The notes: generated by a model not told the origin, from the letters alone. 47,034 bases of DNA from Shewanella canadensis (GCF_003966225.1 NZ_RXNU01000022.1:1-47034), one strand, 5' to 3'. Shown: positions 23,554 to 34,200, numbered from the stretch's first letter. Translations and numbers: made by a program.

Positions 23554-25266
23554 ATGATGCGATTACTGCTTCCGCTATCGCTGCTTGCATTGCTCAGTGC
23601 ATGTAGCCAACACCCCAGCCAACCCCAAACTCTCAAGTTGGAAATCGACCCGCAAGTCGACACGGCAAGTGTCACTCAGGTCAGCTTCGATGAAGTCCAA
23701 TTCAGAGAAGATATTAAAACCCTCTCCTCCGATGAATTTGAAGGTCGCGCCCCTACCACCCGTGGCGAGAAGCTCACACTGGATTACCTGACACAGGCCT
23801 TTAAGGCAATGGGACTAAATGGTGCAAATAACGGTGATTACCTACAAGCCGTCCCTATGGTCAGTTACACCGCATCGGAAGCGCAAGAGGTGAACCTCGC
23901 CGGACTGACACTCAAATACCGTGAAGATGTGGTACTGGGCAGCCGCCATGATAACGGCGGTGTCGATATTAAAGATGCCCCTCTGGTGTTTGTCGGTTAT
24001 GGCATCTCTGCCCCCGAGTATGACTGGAACGACTATCAAGGTATCGACATGGCAGGCAAGATAGCCGTCATGCTGGTTAACGACCCGGGGTTTGCCAGAC
24101 CAGACTCGGGCCTGTTTAACGGCAAGGCGATGACCTATTACGGCAGATGGGACTATAAGTATCTGGAGGCCAGCAGACAAGGCGCCCTGGGTGCCATCAT
24201 CATTCATGACACAGCGCCCGCTTCCTACCCCTGGTCAGTGGTGGAAAACAGCTGGACCGGTGCACAGCAAGACCTTGTGCACAGTAAGGAGAAACAAGCT
24301 GAGCGTGTTCAGGTTGAGGGTTGGATTACCCTCGACGCCGCAAATGAGCTTTTCAACAAGTCCGGAATATCGTTAAAGAACCTCAGTGACCGTGCGGCAA
24401 ACAGCCCTGTTAATCTGCCGCTTAAGCAGAGCGCCGACATTCAGTTTTCCAATACAGCTGAGTATGCCAACAGCTACAATCTTGTGGCTACACTACCCGG
24501 TGTTAAGGCCGCAGACGAGCATGTCTTGTTTACCGCTCACTGGGATCATATCGGCGTAGATGAAAATAAAACTGACGATAAAATCTATAATGGTGCACTC
24601 GATAATGCCTCTGGTACCGCAGGCATTATGGCCATCGCCCGTCAGTTTGCACATCAGGCCAAGACTGGCAACCCATCAAAACGCTCGCTCACTTTCATTG
24701 CAACGACAGGTGAGGAACAAGGCTTACTCGGCTCTCGATATTACGCAGCGAACCCCATCTACCCGATAGATAAGTCGGTGGCTGTATTTAATCTCGATAG
24801 CACCAACATTTATGGCAGAACCAGTGACTACACGATTGTTGGCAAAGGGAAATCTGAGTTAGAGCAATACCTTATCGAAGCACTGGCACCTCAAAATAGA
24901 GTGGCAACATCAGAGAGTCGCCCTGAATCGGGTGGCTTTTTCCGCTCAGATCATTTCAGCTTCGCACAGAAAGGGGTACCCGCAGTATTTGCTGGTGGAG
25001 GCAGCCAGCCTGTCGATGAGTCCACCAGAGCGTATAAAGCCAGAATGAAGGAGATAATGAAAGGCTGTTACCATAGCACCTGTGATGAATACCGCCATGA
25101 CTGGGATCTTAGCGGTGCCCTCGAAGATATCGCCGTCTATTATCATGCCGCCGACTCTCTCGCCAACAATTCTGATTGGCCCGGTTATTATCAGGGAACC
25201 GAGTTTCACTCTTTACGAGCGGCAAAGTCTGATGAGAACAGAGTGACAGCTAAATTAGAAGAATAA
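23554..25266 (+). CDS. M28-family zinc aminopeptidase lipoprotein
   Basis: Predicted periplasmic metallo-aminopeptidase attached by a lipid anchor: lipobox LSAC with Cys17. The 570-residue product has an inserted PA domain at about 130-270 and the M28 catalytic domain from about 310. Zinc-ligand motifs are visible: TAHWDHIGV (first His), GALDNASGTAG (bridging Asp), TGEEQGLLGS (general-base and ligand Glu pair) and NLDSTN (Asp). A late SDHFSF supplies the last His. Length and domain order fit PA-containing M28 peptidases. Monocistronic. Confidence 0.92.
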   Translation: MMRLLLPLSLLALLSACSQHPSQPQTLKLEIDPQVDTASVTQVSFDEVQFREDIKTLSSDEFEGRAPTTRGEKLTLDYLTQAFKAMGLNGANNGDYLQAVPMVSYTASEAQEVNLAGLTLKYREDVVLGSRHDNGGVDIKDAPLVFVGYGISAPEYDWNDYQGIDMAGKIAVMLVNDPGFARPDSGLFNGKAMTYYGRWDYKYLEASRQGALGAIIIHDTAPASYPWSVVENSWTGAQQDLVHSKEKQAERVQVEGWITLDAANELFNKSGISLKNLSDRAANSPVNLPLKQSADIQFSNTAEYANSYNLVATLPGVKAADEHVLFTAHWDHIGVDENKTDDKIYNGALDNASGTAGIMAIARQFAHQAKTGNPSKRSLTFIATTGEEQGLLGSRYYAANPIYPIDKSVAVFNLDSTNIYGRTSDYTIVGKGKSELEQYLIEALAPQNRVATSESRPESGGFFRSDHFSFAQKGVPAVFAGGGSQPVDESTRAYKARMKEIMKGCYHSTCDEYRHDWDLSGALEDIAVYYHAADSLANNSDWPGYYQGTEFHSLRAAKSDENRVTAKLEE

Positions 25267-25288
25267 TTCTCTGTTAGTCTGCTCCAAA

Positions 25289-25318
25289 AGCAGGGAAGCT
25301 CAATCGAGCGGCCCTGCT
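25289..25318 (+). terminator. Possible terminator of the M28 peptidase gene
   Basis: AGCAGGG/CCCTGCT outer stem with an inner GCTC/GAGC stem, followed by the pyrimidine-rich CTTCTT. Confidence 0.5.
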
Positions 25319-25490
25319 CTTCTTAAGTTGTTTCTCCTGAATAGCCCTACACTATGCCCCGTTAGGTCATTCCCCCAAACTTCACCAACATAAAGCGAAC
25401 GGCCAAGGCTTTGAGCCTGTTAGTTCAACTTTTAGACTGCCCGGTATATAAATCGCGCTAAATCGCTGTTTTTAGATATTGTTTAAACAA

Positions 25491-25522
25491 TAATAATTTC
25501 ATTGCTAATAATGAAATTATTA
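25491..25522. repeat. Perfect 13-bp AT-rich inverted repeat upstream of asnB
   Basis: TAATAATTTCATT pairs perfectly with AATGAAATTATTA around a 6-base loop, about 210 bp before the asnB start. A palindrome TTGTTTAAACAA lies just before it (25479-25490). The rest of 25319-25729 is AT-rich with no gene seen. An operator for asnB control is one possibility. Confidence 0.7.
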
Positions 25523-25729
25523 GCCCTTTAATAGCCGACAACCAAAGATAACCCAACAAAATCCACCACGCGTTGAGCTTTCCTCATTTTAGCCCGCGAA
25601 AGATCGGATTAACCAAGCTCAAAACCCCACTTTTATCGAAGATTTGTCAATTCCGCATTTGGCAAAATGTAAAATTGCTGGCACAGTAACACTCAATTGA
25701 GATTTACACCGTTTTGCTGGAGATAGCCT

Positions 25730-27391
25730 ATGTGTTCAATATTTGCCATTTTAGATATTAAGTCTGATGCGACGCCACTTCGTCAGGTTGCGCTGGAGAT
25801 GTCTAAACTACTTCGTCATCGCGGTCCTGATTGGTCAGGGATCTACAGCTGTGATAAAGCGATTCTCGCTCACGAGCGTCTCGCTATTGTCGATATTGAA
25901 CACGGTGCTCAACCTCTGCTCAGCCAAGACGAAAGCATTATTCTTGCTGTCAACGGTGAAATCTATAACCACAAAGAACTCAAAGCCGAATTAGGCGATA
26001 AGTACAGCTACCAAACCAACTCTGACTGTGAGGTGATCCTATCCCTTTATCAGGAATATGGCGCAGACTTCCTGGACAAACTTAACGGCATATTCGCATT
26101 TGTTTTATACGATAAGACGAAAGATCTTTATCTGATTGGTCGCGACCATATGGGGATAATCCCGCTCTACACGGGTCTCGATGCAGAGGGAAACTTCTAT
26201 ATTGCTTCGGAAATGAAAGCCTTGATGCCGGTATGTAAAACTGTCGAAGAGTTCAAGCCCGGCCACTACATGACTAGCAGCGAAGGTTATGTGCATTATT
26301 ATCAGCGTGACTGGCGAGAGTTTGATGCGGTAAAAGAGAACCCCGCCAGCGTTGAAGAGCTCAGAGATGCGCTTGAAGCCTCGGTAAAGCGTCAGTTGAT
26401 GTCTGATGTCCCTTACGGCGTCTTGCTCTCCGGCGGCCTAGACTCTTCGGTTATCTCAGCAATCACTCAAACTTTTGCTAAGCGTCGCATCGAAGATGAT
26501 GGCGAGAGCAGTGCATGGTGGCCACAACTTCACTCTTTTGCCGTCGGGCTTGAAGGTGCACCTGACTTGATTGCCGCCAAGAAAGTGGCCGATGCCATTG
26601 GGACGATTCACCATGAGATCACCTTTACCTTCCAGGATGGTATCGATGCGATCAAAGATGTGATTTATCATCTGGAAACTTATGATGTCACCACCATTCG
26701 CGCCGCGACACCTATGTACTTGATGGCCAGGAAAATTAAAGCCATGGGCATAAAGATGGTGCTCTCTGGGGAAGGAGCCGATGAGCTATTTGGCGGTTAC
26801 CTCTATTTCCATAAGGCACCCAATGCACAAGCATTCCACGAAGAGTTAGTACGTAAGCTCGATAAACTGCACCTGTTTGATTGCCTGCGTGCAAACAAGG
26901 CAATGGCAGCCTGGGGACTGGAAGCACGTGTACCTTTCCTCGACAAGGAGTTCATGGATGTCGCAATGCGCATTAACCCGGAAGCCAAGATGTCTAAAGA
27001 TGGCAAGATTGAGAAGCATATTCTTCGTCAAGCCTTCGAACATAAGTTACCTAAAGAGGTGGCTTGGCGTCAAAAGGAGCAGTTCAGTGATGGCGTTGGC
27101 TACTCCTGGATCGACGGCTTGAAAGAGTTGGCCGAAGAGAAAGTTGATGACCTTAAATTAGCGAATGCAAAATACAGGTTCCCTTACAACACCCCTGAAA
27201 CCAAGGAAGCCTATTTCTACCGCAGCTTTTTTGAGGAGCTTTTCCCATTGCCTACAGCCGCTGAAACGGTTCCAGGCGGCAAATCGGTAGCTTGTTCGAC
27301 ACCAGAGGCCTTAGCATGGGATGAGAGCCTGCGAGGGATTATTGACCCATCGGGACGTGCGGTGCGCTCGGTTCATGAACAGGCCTATTAA
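25730..27391 (+). CDS. asnB: Asparagine synthetase B (glutamine-hydrolysing)
   Basis: Makes asparagine from aspartate, glutamine and ATP. The 553-residue product begins MCSIF, giving the N-terminal nucleophile Cys2 of the glutaminase domain, with RHRGPDWSG and NGEIYNH in the same domain. The synthetase domain has the ATP PP-loop SGGLDSS (234-240), then LSGEGADELFGGY. Escherichia coli AsnB has 554 residues. AGGAG-like sequence (TGGAGAT) precedes the ATG, and an intrinsic terminator follows. Confidence 0.98.
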   Translation: MCSIFAILDIKSDATPLRQVALEMSKLLRHRGPDWSGIYSCDKAILAHERLAIVDIEHGAQPLLSQDESIILAVNGEIYNHKELKAELGDKYSYQTNSDCEVILSLYQEYGADFLDKLNGIFAFVLYDKTKDLYLIGRDHMGIIPLYTGLDAEGNFYIASEMKALMPVCKTVEEFKPGHYMTSSEGYVHYYQRDWREFDAVKENPASVEELRDALEASVKRQLMSDVPYGVLLSGGLDSSVISAITQTFAKRRIEDDGESSAWWPQLHSFAVGLEGAPDLIAAKKVADAIGTIHHEITFTFQDGIDAIKDVIYHLETYDVTTIRAATPMYLMARKIKAMGIKMVLSGEGADELFGGYLYFHKAPNAQAFHEELVRKLDKLHLFDCLRANKAMAAWGLEARVPFLDKEFMDVAMRINPEAKMSKDGKIEKHILRQAFEHKLPKEVAWRQKEQFSDGVGYSWIDGLKELAEEKVDDLKLANAKYRFPYNTPETKEAYFYRSFFEELFPLPTAAETVPGGKSVACSTPEALAWDESLRGIIDPSGRAVRSVHEQAY

Positions 27392-27407
27392 TCACTAGTT
27401 CATCGTG

Positions 27408-27439
27408 AGCGGTGGTAATCAAGGTTATCACCGCTTTTT
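27408..27439 (+). terminator. Intrinsic terminator of asnB
   Basis: AGCGGTGGTAA pairs with TTATCACCGCT (one mismatch), then T5. Confidence 0.85.
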
Positions 27440-27470
27440 CATATCAGTCACATACCGTTAGTGGATATGA

Positions 27471-27824
27471 TTAATGGCCACAGGTTAAGTGTTTAGCATA
27501 AGCCGTTGCATTAATATCTATCACCTCTATAGTCAGGCTATACACAGAGACCGTTTCAACGGAAATCGAATCATAAACAGTCGACAGCAGATGTTGTTTC
27601 TGCTCATCCGTTCGTCCTGGCATGATCTTTATTGTGATATGAATAAAACTACCTAGATGGTTATCGCCCACCTGATAATCATCACAGCGAATCGCCCTGG
27701 TCTTAATAGCCGATCGTTCGAACAAGCCAGAGTTAATCGCACCATGATGGACAAGTTGAACAAACTGCTTAATATCAATCTCGTGCGCTAATGGCGCCGA
27801 ATATTCGATGATACAATGGGGCAT
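27471..27824 (-). CDS. 5-carboxymethyl-2-hydroxymuconate isomerase family protein
   Basis: Tautomerase-superfamily protein of 117 residues beginning MPHCIIEYS, with Pro2 as the catalytic amino-terminal proline after Met removal, as in HpcD/CHMI. Other family segments are RAIRCDDYQVGD and FIHITIKIMPGR. AGGAG lies 6 nt before the ATG. In Escherichia coli this enzyme belongs to homoprotocatechuate breakdown, but none of that pathway's other genes are here, so the physiological substrate is unclear. Confidence 0.85.
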   Translation of the reverse strand: MPHCIIEYSAPLAHEIDIKQFVQLVHHGAINSGLFERSAIKTRAIRCDDYQVGDNHLGSFIHITIKIMPGRTDEQKQHLLSTVYDSISVETVSVYSLTIEVIDINATAYAKHLTCGH

Positions 27825-27883
27825 AAGCGACTCCTGTTAAACGGCTCTGATTAACCTACTCTTACTTAACTACTCTTGCTGAA

Positions 27884-28234
27884 CTACTGTGACCAAACCC
27901 CAAACTCATTACCATTGGGGTCTTTAAAGTGAAATCTTCTGCCACCAGGAAAGGAAAATACCGGCTCAGTGATAGTGCCGCCAGCGGCTTCAACACCAGT
28001 AATGGATTCAAGCAGGTCATCTGAATAGATAACTATCAGCACCGAGCCTCTGTTTAGTTCGAACGAGTGAGGCGACAGGTAAAATCCCCCCGCGATCCCG
28101 GCTTGATTAAAACAGCTATATTCCGGCCCATAATCCGTAAAATCCCAGCCAAATGCCCGGTTAAAAAAGGTTTTAGTTTGAGCCAAATCTTTTACAGGAA
28201 TTTCCAGATAGTTGATTTTGTTATGCTGATCCAT
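27884..28234 (-). CDS. VOC (glyoxalase/bleomycin-resistance fold) family protein
   Basis: 116 residues with the paired beta-alpha-beta-beta-beta VOC pattern: INYLEIPVKDLAQTKTFFNRAFGW, then FSFPGGRRFHFKDPNGNEFGVWSQ at the end. The frame is open to 28291, but GGAG 5 nt before the ATG at 28234 fixes the start. Metal-binding His and Glu are visible in the terminal motif. Function within the superfamily cannot be assigned. Confidence 0.85.
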   Translation of the reverse strand: MDQHNKINYLEIPVKDLAQTKTFFNRAFGWDFTDYGPEYSCFNQAGIAGGFYLSPHSFELNRGSVLIVIYSDDLLESITGVEAAGGTITEPVFSFPGGRRFHFKDPNGNEFGVWSQ

Positions 28235-28290
28235 TTTAACTCCATTAATAACTTCACAGACTCTTTTATAGCATAGCTTTATGGATAACA

Positions 28291-28310
28291 AAAAGGGAGC
28301 CGAAGCTCCC
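28291..28310 (-). terminator. Intrinsic terminator of the DUF445 gene
   Basis: On the minus strand GGGAGC-TTCG-GCTCCC forms a stable UUCG tetraloop hairpin followed by a T-run. Confidence 0.85.
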
Positions 28311-28327
28311 TTATATTTAACTGAATA

Positions 28328-29035
28328 TCAGATCTTTAGCATTGCCGCTATGAAGCCAATGACCCCACCAAAAACGCCACCCCAAACAACCAACCAACCC
28401 AGGTGTTCTTTTATCATCTCTTGAATGATCTCTTTGACTAATTGCGGTGTCAATTCGTTGAGTCGCTGAGTGACAATTTCATTGATTTTTGTGCGCATAT
28501 CATTGAGCACATCGGGCTGCTCTAACTCACTCTTAAGCAGGGCATAAAACTCTTCACTTTGGGATAGCTCAACCAAAGAGCTTTTCATCTTCTCGATAAA
28601 TGGCTCCTTCAAGGGAGTAATGGCTTCACTTCCTCCAAACATAGCCAGCATGCCACCCAATGATGACTGCTCAACGGTGGTGACTAAGGCATCGAATGCC
28701 GGCGTCAAATCGACCTGTTCAATCACAGGCTGCAGATTGATATGAGATTCACCGCCACCTTGCTCCGACAAAAAGCGGTCTATATTTTCGTCGGTAAAAA
28801 ACTGTTTCATCATCAAGTGAGAGATCCCGTCCTTGAACTCTTCGAAACGAGATGGGACGACACCTGAGCCATAAAGCCCCGGTACCTTCTCAAACAACAT
28901 ATGAATCGCAAGCCAGTTTGTGACGGCTCCGGAGAGTGCAAATAATCCGATACTGATGATAATCGGAGATGCAAAAAAATACCCTGCCATAACCAAAGCG
29001 GCTGCGATCAGGTTTGTAATAACGCTCTTATTCAA
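28328..29035 (-). CDS. DUF445 family membrane protein
   Basis: 235 residues with N-terminal membrane helices (NLIAAALVMAGYFFASPIIISIG and a second helix to about residue 45) and a C-terminal helix at about 213-233 (LVVWGGVFGGVIGFIAAML). The conserved segment NWLAIHMLFEKVPGLYGSGVVPSR is diagnostic for DUF445. The central soluble part is helical. The family's function is unknown. Monocistronic with its own terminator. Confidence 0.85.
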   Translation of the reverse strand: MNKSVITNLIAAALVMAGYFFASPIIISIGLFALSGAVTNWLAIHMLFEKVPGLYGSGVVPSRFEEFKDGISHLMMKQFFTDENIDRFLSEQGGGESHINLQPVIEQVDLTPAFDALVTTVEQSSLGGMLAMFGGSEAITPLKEPFIEKMKSSLVELSQSEEFYALLKSELEQPDVLNDMRTKINEIVTQRLNELTPQLVKEIIQEMIKEHLGWLVVWGGVFGGVIGFIAAMLKI

Positions 29036-29093
29036 GCTACTAGCTCCAAAATTAACTAAACAGCTAATAATACCATAGAGTATTCGGCATTAA

Positions 29094-29489
29094 TCAAATG
29101 GAGAATGATTCAATAGGCACAAATCCATCCCCTTCCAACCTTTCTCTGCGAACGGCGAGGACTTGAGTTTCATCGGCAAGCTCTTTGGCTTTTGCGACCA
29201 AGTCTCTGGCAATCCCTTGGCCACGAAACGACTCGGCTACATAGAGGTCATCAAAATACCACAAAGGTTTTAGTAAGCTGGATGAAAATGACGGGTATAA
29301 CTGAATAAAGCCAACCGGCTCACCACAACGTAGAGCAATAAAAATAACCGAGTCATTTTCGAGTAACCTGGACTCGATAAACTCTTTCCCTCCCTGAGGA
29401 TCAGACTCCTTTCCTAAACTTTTTCTATATTCATCGAACATGAGTGCTAAAGATTCAAGATCTTCATCTATCGCTATTCTTATCTGCAT
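29094..29489 (-). CDS. GNAT-family N-acetyltransferase
   Basis: 131 residues. The acetyl-CoA pyrophosphate-binding motif is visible as FRGQGIARDLV, preceded by the beta-4 segment LWYFDDLYVAESF. I take the second ATG (29489): AAGGA is 6 nt upstream of it but touches the first. The C-terminal strand region after the CoA motif (RRERLEGDGFVPIESFSI) is shorter than in most GNAT enzymes, which usually have a Tyr-containing helix there. The end may be divergent or truncated. Substrate unknown. Confidence 0.8.
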   Translation of the reverse strand: MQIRIAIDEDLESLALMFDEYRKSLGKESDPQGGKEFIESRLLENDSVIFIALRCGEPVGFIQLYPSFSSSLLKPLWYFDDLYVAESFRGQGIARDLVAKAKELADETQVLAVRRERLEGDGFVPIESFSI

Positions 29490-29702
29490 TTTCATTCCTT
29501 GAAATGGCGACCAACAATACCTTAGGCACGGGCAAAAAAGGTAACTTTAATCTAACCAGTACCGGTAACTTCTCTTTCTGTTACATCAGCTTATCATAGG
29601 TTAATAATTTTATTAGCGAAAAACAATATACTCAGCTTTATTTTAAAAGTTTAAAGCTGAACTACACTTTATCCATATATGTTGCTCATTAAGGAGCTGA
29701 AG

Positions 29703-30110
29703 ATGGGCTCACCTTTCACGACACCAGGTGCATTGAGTTGGCACGAGCTAACTTCAAACCATTGTGAAGACTCAATCACTTTCTACGGAGAAGTTTTTGG
29801 CTGGGAATTTAAAACCATGCATCTGGGCCATGGCCCCTATCACATAATAGAAAATCAAGGAGTTGCAATCGGTGGGATCACACCCAACCCCTGCCCCAAA
29901 CAGACAAGCCATTGGACAGGTTACATCACGGTAGAGGATGTGGACAGCGTCGCTATCAAGGCCAAGTCATTAGGAGGTGAGCTGTTATATGGCCCGGAAG
30001 ATATTCCTCGCGTGGGCCGGTTTTGCTGGATAAAAGATCCCCAAGGCGCAATCATCGCAGCAATAAGTTACCTCAAATCGGCAGTAGACGATGACAATAA
30101 GACTGTATAG
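29703..30110 (+). CDS. VOC family protein
   Basis: 135 residues. Opens with GALSWHELTSNHCEDSITFYGEVFGWEF, the start typical of the two-module VOC proteins related to mycobacterial CFP30B. A second half has GRFCWIKDPQGAIIAAISY. AAGGAG lies 6 nt before the ATG at 29703, so the upstream ATG at 29679 is not favoured. The stop codon ends at 30110 and the stop of the opposing gene begins at the next base. Substrate unknown. Confidence 0.85.
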   Translation: MGSPFTTPGALSWHELTSNHCEDSITFYGEVFGWEFKTMHLGHGPYHIIENQGVAIGGITPNPCPKQTSHWTGYITVEDVDSVAIKAKSLGGELLYGPEDIPRVGRFCWIKDPQGAIIAAISYLKSAVDDDNKTV

Positions 30111-31130
30111 CTAATCCCGTGCTCGACTCCTGAGATCTTTATAGTCGAAAGATAGCACGTGCACTCTATCCAATGGTGTGCCGTTTAAAAATATCGTCTC
30201 TTGTCCCTTAGAGACAAAGCTTGGCTCACCACACAGGTAAAAACGATTCTGACTATCGCAAGGCATACAGACATCGAATGGGTGTCGGCTCATGGCAATA
30301 TCAAATGGGTTTCCCTGCAGGACTCGATTAGAAAGATGTTCCTCTGAGTTATTGTCACTCTCTATACAGGCTTGATAAGTAAAGTTTCGATATTCCATCA
30401 TCATTTTCAGCAAGGTTGAGTGCTGATACAACTCCTCGAAGTTTTTTGCACCATGGTATAGATAGATCTCTCCTCGATGACCATTGTCCAAAGCATCTCT
30501 GGCTATTCCATACACCGTTCCCAAACCTGTCCCGCTCCCAATCAAGATTAAGGTATCATCGACAAAATCTGTCGAATAACAGCAATCTCCCCAGGGGCCC
30601 TGGATCAGTAAATTTTCACCGACACTGGCATGAGTGAACAGCCAATCACTAAACTGACCGTTATATTTTCTTCTGACATGTAACTCGATAAACTCAGAAA
30701 GTGCACCATTGGTAACAGAGTAACTTCTGGTAAGGCCATCGAAACGGCGTAAGTTAATGTGTTGTCCCGCCCTGTGGTCTATTTTCTCCGCCGCCTCTAT
30801 TCTCAATTTAACGACAGAATCAGACAGGTACTGTTTGGAATACAATTTAGCCGGAATAAACAGATCTTGAGCTAATAAAGATTTTAATTTAAGCCCCGCT
30901 GTTGGACGGCACTGACAGGAACACAGATAGTGGTTCTCCTTTAAACGGGATGTGAGCCCTCTTTGAGCCCCCGCCGTTAACTCCCCTTCAAGGTGCTGCA
31001 CTAAGCAGGTTTTACACCGCCCTTTCTTACAAGAGAAGTTAACCCGATGCCCCTCTCTGAGCAGGGCATCTAACACGGTTTCATCGGGTAGAGCATCGAC
31101 TCCTTGCCCATCAAAATAAAATTTTGTCAT
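30111..31130 (-). CDS. 2Fe-2S ferredoxin-NAD(P)H reductase-like flavoprotein
   Basis: 339 residues with the domain order of the electron-transfer reductases of oxygenases. An N-terminal plant-type 2Fe-2S domain carries Cys34, Cys39 and Cys42 in CKKGRCKTC, with the fourth ligand in the Cys70-74 cluster. Next come an FAD domain (TRSYSVTN around 134-141) and an NAD(P)-binding domain (ILIGSGTGLGTVYGIARDAL). FYLCGEPSFV near the end replaces the usual CGxPxM loop. No oxygenase partner is next to it. It converges on the VOC gene with no bases between the stop codons. Confidence 0.88.
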   Translation of the reverse strand: MTKFYFDGQGVDALPDETVLDALLREGHRVNFSCKKGRCKTCLVQHLEGELTAGAQRGLTSRLKENHYLCSCQCRPTAGLKLKSLLAQDLFIPAKLYSKQYLSDSVVKLRIEAAEKIDHRAGQHINLRRFDGLTRSYSVTNGALSEFIELHVRRKYNGQFSDWLFTHASVGENLLIQGPWGDCCYSTDFVDDTLILIGSGTGLGTVYGIARDALDNGHRGEIYLYHGAKNFEELYQHSTLLKMMMEYRNFTYQACIESDNNSEEHLSNRVLQGNPFDIAMSRHPFDVCMPCDSQNRFYLCGEPSFVSKGQETIFLNGTPLDRVHVLSFDYKDLRSRARD

Positions 31131-31137
31131 CAGCGCC

Positions 31138-31163
31138 TATACCAATCTTATTAAATATCGAGC
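31138..31163 (+). repeat. Dispersed intergenic motif, copy 2
   Basis: TATACCAATC followed by TTATTAAATAT and CGAGC, matching the motif at 16617-16644 with one indel and few changes. It lies upstream of the DUF748 gene. Confidence 0.55.
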
Positions 31164-31284
31164 TTAGAAAATTGATTTTAATCCGAGCAAGTAGGCTTTT
31201 ATTTCATTAGATTTCTATTACAAATCTATTAAGTTAGCTAAACTAGCAACAGGATCAAAGTTATTTATAGATGATAAGGTAAGT

Positions 31285-34200
31285 ATGTTCGCTATTAGGG
31301 AAAAATTCAGTAATTTCTCAGAGAAATTTAAACAATTACCTAAGTATCAACGATACCTCTCTATCCTGCTAACTTCATATTTTGTCTATTCGGGGATCTT
31401 AGGTCTAATTGTCCCCTATGCCGTCGAAAAGCAGCTCCCGGTACAACTTGAATCACTATTAAAAAGGCCGGTAAGTTTAGATGATGTCAGCATCAATCCC
31501 TTTACACTTAATGTAGTTTTGACCCACTTTAAAATAGATGAGACCGATAACCGTGAGTTTGTCGGTTTTGATACATTGGGCTTTGAATTGCGCTTTTGGC
31601 ACTCTCTGTTCAATGGGGCAATCAGCATTAGCGATGTCAGCTTAACTCAGCCCTTCGTGTTTACCGAGCGTTTAAATACCAAGGAAAATCTGCAATTCAA
31701 TTTTTCAGATATTCTGGCTGAACTTGCAAAGTCTCCCGAATCACCTCAAGAGCCATCGAATGAACCAATGAGCTTGCCCCATGTGATCGTTGAACATCTG
31801 TCGATTGCTAACGCTAATTTTTTATATTCAGATACGGTCACCGACAGCCAATTACATTACCCGGCGGTAGATCTTAAACTGAAAGGTTTCGATACCTTAA
31901 CAGACATTACAAGCACCTCTTCGGGTAATCACTTTTCCATTCACTTTGTTGGAAAGCAAGGGGGAGATATCTCCACACAGGGACAGATACAGGTATCTCC
32001 GTTCAATATCGTCGGCGAGTTAGCATTAACCGCAATAAAATTGCCACACTTTTGGTCTTTTATCTCTGACGACTTTAAGGCGAAACTCGAAACCGGACAG
32101 TTGAATTTCCAAAGTCATTTTGAAGTAAAATCAAACACAACATCGAGTCAGGCACCTATTCAAGTGGTCACCAGCCAAGGGGCCTTCTCTTTAGAAAATA
32201 TCCTGTTTACCCATGAAGACCGCCCTTTGGTGAGCTTGCCATTACTGGCCCTTGAGGGCATAGAACTCAATCTTGATGATAAAGAGATAGTCGTTAACCG
32301 TTTACATACCGAAAATTTAGACCTGAACGCCAGCATCACCTCCGATGGAATAGATATTGTCCCATTGTTCATCCCGAGCTTTATGGCTAATTCTGCCAGT
32401 GAAACAGGCTCAGTAAAGGTCAACAAGGCTGAGCATACAGGATCAGAAGACAAAGAGAGCGAACATTCAAGCTTATGGTCTGCGACCTTAAGTGAAATAT
32501 CTGTAAAAGACTATGCGCTGAACATACAAGAAAGCCTGCTCACCGAAAATACGCCCTGGCGCATAGCGCCGATAAACCTGACAACAGGGTCAATACAGTC
32601 TGATTTCAATTCCCCTATCGAATACCGTTTAGACTTAGGTATTAACGCTCAAGAAGACTTAGGTATCAACGCTCAAGGCAAGTTAACATCGACGGGCAAG
32701 GTCGAGGTCAATCAACAGCACCTTAATGCAGATCTGCAGCTTACTGGTTTTTCGTTAAAGCAGCTGCAACCCTATCTGGCCCCCTTTATTAATATCACAG
32801 TCAAAAATGGTGAGCTCAACTCAAGCGGTCGCTTAGAAGCAAGCTCGGCCGATGAGTTAAGCTTTGTCGGTGATATCACAGTCAATGAACTGCTGGTTAA
32901 AGACAATCAACACAAAAAGACGTTGTTGAAATGGCAGTCGATGGCGATAGAAAAGTTAAACTTTGATCAGGGTAAACAGCAATTAACTATCAGTCAGATT
33001 AACTTCTCTCAACCCTACAGCCGCATCATCATAGCTGAAGATAAAAGCACGAACTTCCAACAGTTACTTGTGAGTACGCCGCCGACGCCTAAACCCGAGG
33101 CAAAGGAAACTCCCGAGATAAAAGCCGTTGAAAGTGCTCCTGAGCTATCAGAGTCTAATCAACAAGCTCCTTTGGATATAAGGATCGGTAAGATCACGGT
33201 CTCTGACGGTTCGACCTTCTTTGCCGATAACTCACTGACCCCCAACTTTGCGGCAAGTATTGAACAGGTAGAGGGAAGCGTGAGCCAACTGTCCTCGTTA
33301 TCGGACAAAGCTGCGGTTGTCGATATAAAGGGAAAAATTGACAAATATGCCCCCGTCACTCTCAAAGGAGAGATTAACCCCTTACTCGAACAACCCTACC
33401 TGGATCTGGATCTTGACTTTAACAGTGTGGAGCTCACATCCGTTAACCCCTACTCAGGAACCTATGCCGGATATTATATCGATAAGGGGCAGCTTTCATT
33501 AGAGCTAAGCTACTTGCTAAAAGACAACAAGCTAAACGGCAGCAATCATATCGTCGTCAATCAGTTAAAGCTCGGGGAACCCAGCGATAGTAGCCTGGCC
33601 ACCAGCCTGCCCGTTACGCTTGCCATCGCCCTGTTACAAGACAGACATGGTGTTATCGACTTAGGACTCGAGGTATCGGGCGATCTGGACTCTCCGGACT
33701 TTAGCGTGGGCAGTATTGTGATGACGGCATTTACCAATGTGATCACTAAAGCCGTTACGGCACCATTTACTCTACTCGCCGGGCTATTTGGTGACGACGA
33801 AGAGCTCGATAAAATTGAATTTGCTGCGGGTAACGCGCAGATTACTGATAAAGAGAACAGTAAGCTGGCAACGCTTGCCACCGCCCTTCTCGACAGACCT
33901 AAGTTAACCTTGAGTATTGAGGGCGCGATCAATTCGGCCACCGACAGCCGTGTACTGCAAGAGAAGGCACTGTGGGACAAACTGGCTCAGCTAAGCCAAC
34001 TTGAGATTGAGGAGTTGCCGGAAGCACTCTCGCCGAGTACCTACCCGACACAAGGGCCACTATCCAAAGCGCTTATAGCCCTGTATGAAACTGAATTGAT
34101 GCAAGATGCCAATGAACTTAAACAGCAAATCAGCAAGAGTCATGAAAAAGACTCTGCTCTTAGCGAGCCACAGCTACTGACTCAGTGGCATATAGCCCTC

